A DNA stretch of 10,811 bases from an uncultured Sphingobacteriales bacterium (lineage in GTDB: Bacteria > Bacteroidota > Bacteroidia > Chitinophagales > Chitinophagaceae). Location of the stretch: positions 1-10,811 of the forward strand of contig CAMPKG010000085.1 in assembly GCA_946887085.1 (NCBI GenBank), in the 5' to 3' direction. The position numbers and the translations under genes were made by a program. The notes under the pieces were generated by a model. It was not told the DNA's origin, made no database searches, and worked only from the letters and a program-made list of their open reading frames with translations. This document shows, piece by piece, positions 1-5,133 of this stretch (position 1 is its first letter; the number at the start of each line of letters is the position of its first letter).

Positions 1-30
1 GTCCAGTTCAACCTGGATGTTTATCGTTGA
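1..30 (+). CDS. C-terminal tail of an upstream gene (partial)
   Basis: Frame 1 reads nine codons (VQFNLDVYR) and then TGA at 28-30. A strong hairpin follows at 44-61, which is where the 3' end of a transcript would be expected. Codon choice looks normal for the window. Nine residues are too few to identify a family, so this is only a likely end of a gene entering from the left. It could also be chance. Confidence 0.35.
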   Translation, partial: VQFNLDVYR

Positions 31-43
31 TTTCATAAACCCC

Positions 44-68
44 AAGCCCCTAAAGGGGCTTTAATTTT
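44..68 (+). terminator. Hairpin, likely intrinsic terminator
   Basis: AAGCCCC (44-50), loop TAAA, GGGGCTT (55-61) form a perfect 7-bp stem, followed by TAATTTT. It sits 13 bp after the stop codon at 30 and before the next plus-strand gene. The CCCCTAAAGGGG core resembles hairpins that recur at gene ends in many Bacteroidota genomes, so it may be one copy of a dispersed element. Confidence 0.6.
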
Positions 69-156
69 GGTTATTAAGAAGGGCGCAATTTACCGAAAAT
101 AAACTTGCCCGCATCTAAGGAATTATTGAATAAAAATAATAGGTAACTTAGACACT

Positions 157-522
157 ATGGCAAAGAAACCCACTATTGATATACCTGTTGAAAGCATCGA
201 GCTGTTTGACAAGGCTATCGATGGCCTGCCGGGCATCGAACGAAAGGGTGCGACAATGCCGTATATTTCGCTCAACGGGCATATGTTTGCCTTCCTGACC
301 AAAGAAGGTGATCTGGCCCTGAGATTGCCCGATGACAGCCGGGAGGCATTTATCAAAAAGTACAAGACCGCGCTGGCGGAGCAGCACGGGGTTGTTCTGA
401 AAGAGTATGTGATGGTGCCGGACAAATTGCTCAGGAACACCAAAGAACTCAAACCCTATTTCAAAGAAAGCCACAACTACATATCCTCATTGAAACCTAA
501 ACCCACTAAAAAGGCGAAATGA
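157..522 (+). CDS. TfoX N-terminal-domain-like small protein
   Basis: A soluble 121-residue protein without signal peptide or membrane segment. Residues about 32-95 look like the N-terminal fold of the TfoX/Sxy family: a beta-rich part with an NGHMFAFL segment (40-47), then LALRLPDDSREAFIKKY (53-69), then an EYVMVPDKLL stretch (83-92) and a helix. The C-terminus is a lysine-rich tail (113-121). Full TfoX proteins regulate competence in gammaproteobacteria. Stand-alone TfoX_N-like proteins are widespread and mostly uncharacterised, so no competence role is claimed. A YjbR/MmcQ-like or DUF1801-like assignment is the alternative. The ATG at 157 is the first in frame and has no good Shine-Dalgarno sequence, which is normal for this phylum. 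The stop overlaps the start of the next gene (ATGA), so the two are probably co-translated. Confidence 0.7.
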   Translation: MAKKPTIDIPVESIELFDKAIDGLPGIERKGATMPYISLNGHMFAFLTKEGDLALRLPDDSREAFIKKYKTALAEQHGVVLKEYVMVPDKLLRNTKELKPYFKESHNYISSLKPKPTKKAK

Positions 523-845
523 AACCGTTTTTCACCTTTTTGCTTGTTATCTCATCTACCGCCGTATTCGGACAGGACCGTTTCCGGGTGCTTCCTGTAC
601 TACATCCGGGCACGTTAACAGTTATGAACGACTCCAACATGACCTGGACAGGCGAAGTAGCAATCGTGTACAAACAGGACACATTCTATTGCAAATCTTT
701 CCGGATCAAAAATTATTTGTTGACCGACCTGTATGGAGTAAGGCAAGTGACCGGCAAAGGTTTCACGACCCTATCCGACCACCTGCAAATAAATGACACG
801 AACAAATGGGTCGGATTTAAAGCACCTCCTTATCCTTGTAACTAA
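519..845 (+). CDS. Small secreted protein of unknown function
   Basis: 108 residues. The N-terminus (MKPFFTFLLVISSTAVFGQ) is a clear Sec signal peptide with probable cleavage before Q19 (G-Q junction), leaving a mature protein of about 90 residues. The mature part has alternating beta-like segments (VLPVLHPGTLTVM, GEVAIVYKQDTFYC, SFRIKNYLLTDL), two cysteines (C58, C107) and no motif I can name. The start overlaps the stop of the TfoX-like gene by 4 nt (ATGA), implying translational coupling. Its stop is only 6 bp from the stop of the convergent hydrolase gene. A periplasmic or outer-surface location is inferred from the signal peptide alone. Function unknown. Confidence 0.6.
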   Translation: MKPFFTFLLVISSTAVFGQDRFRVLPVLHPGTLTVMNDSNMTWTGEVAIVYKQDTFYCKSFRIKNYLLTDLYGVRQVTGKGFTTLSDHLQINDTNKWVGFKAPPYPCN

Positions 846-851
846 GAGCCG

Positions 852-1706
852 CTACAAATGCTCCTTCAACCATTCAAGCACCATACTGTCCCGTTCCTTC
901 CTGTTTTTGCTGATGCCATGATCATCACCCGTGAATAATCTAAGAGTATGCGGATGCTTCAGTTGTTCAAGTTTGTCGGCTAAACGTTGTGCTTCCATAT
1001 AATCTACCCTCCAATCCGCAGTACCATGCAAGATCAATAGCGAAGTATTCCGATTCAGTTTCTCCGGCCAGTATATCACTGAACGTTCTTCGATCGCTGC
1101 TTTGCGGTTTGTCTTATACCCCGGTATCATAATACAACATAGCGAATCCATGCCCGGCCGGCGTTTGTTCTCCCGCTCAAGGTCAGTAGGTGCGGCACCA
1201 ACTATGGCAGTTTTGATCTTATTGGTCTTCGCAATTGCGCGATAGGTCATAATGCCACCCCGTGACCAGCCATACATCCCTATGCGGTTGAAATCTGCAT
1301 TAGGCAGCGTACTGATGATGGGTAAGAGGTTCAACACATCGTTGACATCATTGCCGCCCATTTCGTCTTTCCCTTCGCTGCCCGGACTTCCCCGATACTG
1401 GCTTGCTACAACTATATACCCGGCTTTTGCAACCGGCGCCATCCATTCTTCGATCAACCGGTGATCGATCATCGCATAGTCACTATTACCGCCCCTGTTA
1501 AAGATCACCACTGGAAGCTGTTTCCCATGCTTCGGTTCGATGATGAAACCTTTCACTTTCAGTCCATCACTCAGGTAGGTGATATCGTAAAAATTAAGCG
1601 AGTCTGTGAACTTGCTGTCCTGCATTATAGCCTGCTTCGACAACAACAGCTGCGCATCGCATTTGACGGCTAGGATAACCAGGATAAAAAACACCAACTT
1701 TTTCAT
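852..1706 (-). CDS. Secreted alpha/beta hydrolase (prolyl oligopeptidase S9-like)
   Basis: 284 residues with a Sec signal peptide (MKKLVFFILVILAVKCDAQ). The mature protein is a single alpha/beta-hydrolase domain resembling the catalytic domain of S9 peptidases. It has an oxyanion-type FNRGGN loop (69-74), a SQYRGSPGSEG strand-turn (102-112), the nucleophile elbow GWSRGG with Ser148, a catalytic-Asp motif HGTADWRV with Asp231, and a C-terminal DDHGIS with His263. All three triad residues are present, so activity is likely. The substrate could be a peptide or an ester; there is no N-terminal propeller to restrict access as in true prolyl oligopeptidases. It is the last gene of the ybeY operon: its ATG overlaps the TGA of the Nudix-like gene by one base (TGATG), a typical reinitiation junction. 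No terminator is visible after it. Confidence 0.9.
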   Translation of the reverse strand: MKKLVFFILVILAVKCDAQLLLSKQAIMQDSKFTDSLNFYDITYLSDGLKVKGFIIEPKHGKQLPVVIFNRGGNSDYAMIDHRLIEEWMAPVAKAGYIVVASQYRGSPGSEGKDEMGGNDVNDVLNLLPIISTLPNADFNRIGMYGWSRGGIMTYRAIAKTNKIKTAIVGAAPTDLERENKRRPGMDSLCCIMIPGYKTNRKAAIEERSVIYWPEKLNRNTSLLILHGTADWRVDYMEAQRLADKLEQLKHPHTLRLFTGDDHGISKNRKERDSMVLEWLKEHL

Positions 1707-2239
1707 CAGTTCAATTTATAAATGGGTTCGATAAACTCAACATCAGTTTTGCCCGTCTCCGGATTCTTTGTTTTCTTGACTGCTCCGCCCCATACCACGC
1801 CATTCTTTTCATTGATCTTTTCTATGATAGCGCACATCTCCGGATATGGGATAACTTTCAACGCTTCTTTCACGCTGAACCATTTGATATCCGTACAGTC
1901 CTCCGGCACTTTCAATTCACCGTCCGCATGATGAACTTTATAGTAAGTCATTAAGGTCAGGTGCTTGCGCGTTGAATATTGAAACGTCAACTGTGCTGCG
2001 AACTTCTTATCCTTGACGGTAATACCACAACCGGCAGCCATTGTGTCGAGAAAGGTGGATATTGTTCGTGGTGTGTTATAGCTCATCCCGGGTATCTCCC
2101 AGTCGCCGTGCCATTTCACTAACATTATCTCTTTCTTATCGTTGACGACATAAAGCTTAACGAATACGTTATTATCTGTTGGTTGCGCAAACGACAAACA
2201 ACCGGACAGGATAAGATATAGAAACAACAGCTTTCTCAT
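1706..2239 (-). CDS. Exported Nudix-fold protein with degenerate Nudix box
   Basis: 177 residues. The N-terminus MRKLLFLYLILSGCLSFAQ is an export signal; LSGC (11-14) also fits a lipobox, so it may be a lipoprotein (Cys14) or be cleaved before Q19. The rest has a Nudix layout: VFVKLYVVNDKKEIMLVK (25-42), WEIPGM (47-52), then a region with the exact spacing of the Nudix box GX5EX7REUXEEXGU (51-73). Within it only the first Gly51, hydrophobic Met67, Gly72 and Ile73 match. The expected E, R, E, E and E are P57, D65, T66, A69 and G70. Normal metal-dependent hydrolysis is therefore unlikely. The downstream IKWFSVKEAL (118-127) matches the usual Nudix 'W(F/V)...EAL' segment, which supports the fold. 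The position after rluA and before the secreted hydrolase suggests co-transcription. Role unknown; possibly a binding protein. Confidence 0.8.
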   Translation of the reverse strand: MRKLLFLYLILSGCLSFAQPTDNNVFVKLYVVNDKKEIMLVKWHGDWEIPGMSYNTPRTISTFLDTMAAGCGITVKDKKFAAQLTFQYSTRKHLTLMTYYKVHHADGELKVPEDCTDIKWFSVKEALKVIPYPEMCAIIEKINEKNGVVWGGAVKKTKNPETGKTDVEFIEPIYKLN

Positions 2240-2264
2240 AAGCTTAAGATAACCAATATTCAGT

Positions 2265-2987
2265 TTAAACCTTCGCCCACTTATTCAGCTGCTTCACGCA
2301 GGCGCTGATGTCTTTAGGCAGTGGTGCTTCGACTATCACTTCCTTGCCGTCTTCTTTTTTAAACTCCAGTCTTGATGCGTGCAACGCCAGCCTGCTTAAC
2401 AACGGCCTTTCCGCTTCTTCATTATCAGACAAGCGATATTTCTTCTTGATATTTGAGAGGAAGAATGGCTTACCATCTCCATACAAAGGATCAGCAACTA
2501 TTGAGTGGCCTATCGACTGCATGTGCACACGTATCTGGTGTGTACGTCCCGTATGTATGCGGAATTCAACCAACGAATACAGTGGCCATTCTGATGTTAC
2601 TTTATAGTCCGTGATGGAAGGTTTCCCCTTCTTCGCAACTGTCATCTTACCATTCTTGGCGGGGTGCTCCACTATCGGTTTTTCGATGGTGCCTTCTGCC
2701 GGTAAAAGCCTGCCATGTACAAGGCCGACGTAGTACTTACCTATGTTGTGCTCCTGGAAGAGCTTCGACAAATACTTGTGCGCGTTCTCGTTCTTCGCGA
2801 AGCAGATAACACCGCTGGTATCGCGGTCGATACGATGTACAACCCAAACCTGTTGGCCTAGTTTGTTCTCCAGCATCTTGTTCAGCGAGGGCAGCTCGTT
2901 GTTAAAGCGGTCGGGTATCACCAACACGCCCGCGGGTTTATTCACTATGATAATGTCCTCGTCTTCGTACAGCGTATCTATCGTCAT
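2265..2987 (-). CDS. RluA-family RNA pseudouridine synthase
   Basis: 240 residues; converts uridine to pseudouridine in rRNA or tRNA in the cytoplasm. The catalytic motif HRIDRDTSG (51-59) carries the essential aspartate (Asp54). KPAGVLVIP (17-25) precedes it, and the RluA signature GRTHQIRVHM (147-156) followed by GHSIVADPLYGD (160-171) comes after. There is no N-terminal S4 domain, so it belongs with the short RluA/RluC-like forms; the exact target uridine cannot be told. A basic insert (about 172-198) separates the core from the last strands. Its ATG overlaps the stop of ybeY by 4 nt (ATGA), placing it second in the ybeY operon, so two ribosomal-RNA-related functions are co-expressed. Confidence 0.93.
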   Translation of the reverse strand: MTIDTLYEDEDIIIVNKPAGVLVIPDRFNNELPSLNKMLENKLGQQVWVVHRIDRDTSGVICFAKNENAHKYLSKLFQEHNIGKYYVGLVHGRLLPAEGTIEKPIVEHPAKNGKMTVAKKGKPSITDYKVTSEWPLYSLVEFRIHTGRTHQIRVHMQSIGHSIVADPLYGDGKPFFLSNIKKKYRLSDNEEAERPLLSRLALHASRLEFKKEDGKEVIVEAPLPKDISACVKQLNKWAKV

Positions 2988-3421
2988 GCCTGGTCTTTAA
3001 AATATTGTTTCAAACATTGGTCTTCTTTCCTGCGCATTTTCTTTTTGTCTTCCTCTGTCTTGTCCTTATAACCGCAAAGGTGCAGCGCTCCATGAAATAT
3101 CACCCGGTGCAGCTCATTATTATAAGTGGTATCAAACTTTTCTGCATTCTCCGCTACCCGGTCTACGCTTATGTATATCTCCCCTATCACTTCATCATCG
3201 AATTCACCCAGGTCAAAAGTCACTATATCCGTATACGTGTTATGCTTCAAAAATTCCTTATTTATCTGCAACAGGTGCTCGTCGCTGCAGAAAATATAGG
3301 TCAATTGCAGTTTTTTCAGCTTTTTGATCTCGTTATTCACTAAAGCATCCAGGAAAGCCGATAGTTTCCGCCTGTCTTTCAGTTTCGAGCTTACTTCCTG
3401 GTCGTGGAACCGTGCCGGCAT
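2984..3421 (-). CDS. ybeY: Endoribonuclease YbeY (rRNA maturation factor)
   Basis: Zinc-dependent single-strand endoribonuclease for 16S rRNA maturation and ribosome quality control. I start it at the ATG ending at 3421 (145 residues, MPARFHDQEV...), where YbeY homology normally begins. An in-frame ATG at 3490 would add 23 unrelated residues and run across the divergent feoA promoter. Visible motifs are YTDIVTFDLGE (63-73), GEIYIS (80-85), and the metal site HGALHLCGYKDK (109-120 region) with His110 and His114. The canonical third ligand (H in GYDH) is replaced by KD, a variation I recall as typical of Bacteroidota YbeY proteins rather than a defect. First gene of the minus-strand operon. The stop overlaps the start of the pseudouridine synthase gene. 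Confidence 0.93.
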   Translation of the reverse strand: MPARFHDQEVSSKLKDRRKLSAFLDALVNNEIKKLKKLQLTYIFCSDEHLLQINKEFLKHNTYTDIVTFDLGEFDDEVIGEIYISVDRVAENAEKFDTTYNNELHRVIFHGALHLCGYKDKTEEDKKKMRRKEDQCLKQYFKDQA

Positions 3422-3430
3422 TAACAAAAG

Positions 3431-3450
3431 TTTGCGGCGAAGTTCGCAAA
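3431..3450. promoter_or_regulatory. 20-bp inverted repeat between ybeY and feoA
   Basis: TTTGCGGCGAAGTTCGCAAA has matching TTTGCG/CGCAAA ends and an inner GCGAA-G-TTCGC dyad. It lies in the 71-bp divergent spacer, 9 bp upstream of the ybeY ATG and 28 bp upstream of the feoA -7 box. It could be an operator for one or both promoters, or a hairpin in the ybeY 5' leader. It resembles neither a Fur box nor a DtxR box as I know them. Confidence 0.4.
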
Positions 3451-3455
3451 CATTT

Positions 3456-3486
3456 TTGTCTATCGGGAGCGGTTGCGCTAATTTTG
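3456..3486 (+). promoter_or_regulatory. Bacteroidota-type promoter of feoA
   Basis: TTG at 3456-3458 (within TTTTTG) and TAATTTTG at 3479-3486 are separated by 20 bp. The second box matches the Bacteroidota -7 consensus TAnnTTTG at every position, and the spacing is in the normal range. Only 6 bp separate it from the feoA ATG, so transcription would begin at or next to the start codon, implying a leaderless or nearly leaderless mRNA. Confidence 0.6.
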
Positions 3487-3492
3487 CCACCG

Positions 3493-3744
3493 ATGAGGAT
3501 ACCGGAGGAAAAACTGCTGCGCCTTTCCCAATTGCCTGCCGGCAAAAAGGCTGTCAACAAAAGCCATGAGGAAAGCTATATCCAGCTGACACTGATGGAA
3601 CTGGGCGGCATCCCCGGCGAACCGCTAAGGATCGAAATGATAGCTCCCCTGGGCGATCCTATGGCTATACAGATAGCCGGCTATTACCTCAGCATCCGCA
3701 AGAAAGACGCGGATAAGATTTGGGTGGATACCCAAACCGCTTAA
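3493..3744 (+). CDS. feoA: FeoA-domain protein (stand-alone)
   Basis: 83 residues forming one SH3-like FeoA domain, the small cytosolic partner of the ferrous-iron transporter FeoB. Typical features are the N-terminal LSQLPAGKKAVNK (11-23), LMELGGIPGEPLRI (34-47), the APLGDP turn (51-56) and the closing strand GYYLSIRKKDADKI (63-76). The ATG at 3493 is chosen because it follows a consensus promoter by 6 bp and gives the usual FeoA length. An in-frame ATG at 3412 would add 27 residues translated from the promoter and palindrome. FeoA is normally next to or fused to feoB, but here a 555-bp gene-free gap and then a response regulator follow, so feoB must be elsewhere or this is a free FeoA-like regulator. 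Divergent from ybeY. Confidence 0.88.
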   Translation: MRIPEEKLLRLSQLPAGKKAVNKSHEESYIQLTLMELGGIPGEPLRIEMIAPLGDPMAIQIAGYYLSIRKKDADKIWVDTQTA

Positions 3745-3953
3745 ACAGGCCATTCCCCGCTTTCTAACAATTTCCAAATTCAGTTTCGCATAACGACAAA
3801 AAACATAAGTCAATACTGACAGGCTTTCCCGCGATTTCAATTGTTAGTTTTTGTTGAGTAAAACCGGGTGTTTTTTGATTTCTAACCCCGCATGGGGCGG
3901 GACAGGCAGTTTTCAAGGTAGTTAATTTCAGGTTTACAGTATGTCAAAGAGCG

Positions 3954-3988
3954 GTGGCTAAGCATGCGTTGCCGGAGCATTTAACCAC
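3954..3988. repeat. Imperfect hairpin in gene-free region
   Basis: GTGGCTAA (3954-3961) pairs with TTAACCAC (3981-3988), with one C-A mismatch. Inside, after a 2-nt GC bulge, ATGC (3964-3967) pairs with GCAT (3977-3980) around the loop GTTGCCGGA. About 11 base pairs in all. No U-run follows, so it is not a typical terminator. It could be part of a structured RNA or a chance dyad. Confidence 0.35.
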
Positions 3989-4156
3989 TACAAATTTACG
4001 CAATTTTATATAAATCAGGAAATTATTAAGCGAGCTATCTACTTCCAACGGACATCTAAACCGATCAAGCCAATTCAAAATGCGATTTCTTCTTTTATGA
4101 ATACATAGATACATAAAGCATTAAGGATCAGTAATTCATTTTTATAGCGGCTTATA

Positions 4157-4178
4157 AATACCGTGTTTTCACGGTATT
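4157..4178. repeat. Perfect 9-bp hairpin with TTTT loop
   Basis: AATACCGTG (4157-4165), loop TTTT, CACGGTATT (4170-4178). A perfect stem this long is unlikely by chance. It lies about 120 bp upstream of the response-regulator start and 39 bp upstream of the 18-bp palindrome. No strong T-tract follows on either strand. It could be an operator, or a hairpin in a transcript coming from feoA. Confidence 0.5.
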
Positions 4179-4217
4179 GCTTTTCCAAAGCGTATTGTAA
4201 ATTCATTACTACATTTT

Positions 4218-4235
4218 CACGTTCGGGCGAACGTG
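4218..4235. promoter_or_regulatory. 18-bp palindrome upstream of the lytTR promoter
   Basis: CACGTTCG (4218-4225), centre GG, CGAACGTG (4228-4235): perfect 8-bp arms. It ends 4 bp before the putative -33 TTG (4240-4242), a position suited to an activator. CACGTTCGG also fits 8 of 9 positions of the LytTR half-site consensus, but as an inverted rather than a direct repeat, so autoregulation is only a possibility. Confidence 0.45.
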
Positions 4236-4239
4236 TATT

Positions 4240-4269
4240 TTGTAACCGGGATAAAGTTTTATAAATTTC
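4240..4269 (+). promoter_or_regulatory. Putative promoter of the lytTR-kinase operon
   Basis: TTG (4240-4242), 19 bp, then TAAATTTC (4262-4269), which matches TAnnTTTG except for the last base. The start site would fall near 4275, leaving a leader of about 25 nt before the ATG at 4300. Weak -7 match, consistent with an activated promoter but not proof of one. Confidence 0.4.
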
Positions 4270-4299
4270 GTACAGATCACCACTCAATCTCAGAACCCC

Positions 4300-5133
4300 A
4301 TGAACAACCTTCACACCAACACGCAATTACCCGTGCCGCATACAAATTTTCTCACGGCGCTGATAGTTGACGATGAACCGGAAGCCTGCCGCAACCTGCA
4401 AAAAATACTCTCTCAATACATCAGCTGCAACATTGATGTGTTGGGTACAGCACACGACACCCGCAGTGCCGAAAGCCTCATTCGCAACCTGAACCCCGAT
4501 GTGGTGTTTATGGATATAGAAATGCCCGGAGAAACCGGTTTTGAATTACTCCAGCGGCTGGGCTCCTTTCCTTTCGAGGTGATCTTCGCCACCGCATACG
4601 ATGAGTATGCCATAAAAGCTTTCAAACTGCACGCGATAGACTACCTGCTAAAGCCAATAGCCATAGACGATCTGCAGGTGGCTGTGAACAGTGTTATGGA
4701 CAAAGTACTGCAAAAGAAAACTGCCGCGGAAGATAAAACACGCTACCACGAACTGTTGAACAGTATCGATAGCAAAAAGCAAACCAGGCATTTGGCCGTG
4801 AAAGATAAAGGGATCACTTACATCATCGGTTTCGAACGTATCGCGTATATCGAAGCGATGGCAGGCTATTCAAAAATTTTCTACACCGAAGGAAAGCTTG
4901 AAAAAACGCTGGTCTCCAGCCATTCCATATCAGAATACGAGGAAATGCTCACCGCAGACGGATTCTACAGGATACATAAGTCTTACCTGGTGAATTGCAC
5001 GAAAGTCAAGGCGATCACAAAGGACGAAACCCCCTGCGTGTTACTTCCCGGAGAAACCAGGTTACCTATCGGAAGGCGCAGGCTTGCCGGACTGACCAGT
5101 TTCCTGAAAAACGACACGGGGCTGACAACATGA
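4300..5133 (+). CDS. LytTR-family two-component response regulator
   Basis: 277 residues. A receiver domain (about 18-138) carries the acidic pair Asp24/Asp25 (LIVDDEPEA), phospho-acceptor Asp72 in VVFMDIEMPG, the switch Thr98 in FATAYDEYA and Lys118 in DYLLKPI. A linker leads to a LytTR DNA-binding domain (about 163-270) with IAYIEAMAGYSKI (181-193) and the hallmark FYRIHKSYLVN (222-232). LytTR proteins bind pairs of 9-bp direct repeats through a beta-fold domain rather than an HTH. The N-terminus has about 17 extra residues, but no better in-frame start exists. It overlaps the sensor kinase by 4 nt (ATGA), making the two a cognate pair. A matching binding site lies just after the kinase gene at 8107-8136. 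Confidence 0.95.
   Translation: MNNLHTNTQLPVPHTNFLTALIVDDEPEACRNLQKILSQYISCNIDVLGTAHDTRSAESLIRNLNPDVVFMDIEMPGETGFELLQRLGSFPFEVIFATAYDEYAIKAFKLHAIDYLLKPIAIDDLQVAVNSVMDKVLQKKTAAEDKTRYHELLNSIDSKKQTRHLAVKDKGITYIIGFERIAYIEAMAGYSKIFYTEGKLEKTLVSSHSISEYEEMLTADGFYRIHKSYLVNCTKVKAITKDETPCVLLPGETRLPIGRRRLAGLTSFLKNDTGLTT

Larger units (their letters stand above)
3745..4299. other. 555-bp gene-free region with several hairpins
   Basis: No convincing ORF on either strand. What can be seen: CTAACAATT (3764-3772) and its exact inverse AATTGTTAG (3839-3847); a short AAAAC/GTTTT hairpin followed by T's (3861-3878), a weak candidate feoA terminator; a GC stem CCCGC/GCGGG (3887-3901); a longer imperfect hairpin at 3954-3988; a perfect 9-bp stem with TTTT loop (4157-4178); and an 18-bp palindrome (4218-4235) before the lytTR promoter. 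The density of dyads is high for a simple spacer, so it may hold a small RNA or a multi-site control region. No known riboswitch or tRNA pattern was recognised. Confidence 0.5.

Noticed and set aside
2984..3421. YbeY with a missing third zinc-binding histidine as a decayed enzyme
   Set aside because: The GYKDK-type ending is what I recall from Bacteroidota YbeY proteins in general, so it is a lineage feature and not a sign of loss.
3422..3490. Longer YbeY starting at 3490
   Set aside because: The 23 extra residues do not fit the family and would overlap the feoA promoter; the ATG at 3421 gives the normal N-terminus and length.
3886..3901. CCCC-GCAT-GGGG or CCCGC/GCGGG stem as a feoA terminator
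   Set aside because: No T-tract follows on either strand and it lies about 140 bp after feoA.
4098..4113. ATACATA repeated twice (possible tandem repeat)
   Set aside because: Only two short AT-rich copies; not distinguishable from chance.
4075..4326. 83-codon minus-strand ORF in the gap before lytTR
   Set aside because: It overlaps the lytTR start, the putative promoter and both perfect dyads, shows no recognisable domain, and has no promoter of its own that I can see.
4995..5129. N-terminal extension of the sensor kinase
   Set aside because: It is an out-of-frame read of the lytTR gene; the ATG at 5130 starts a clear signal peptide and gives an ATGA overlap.
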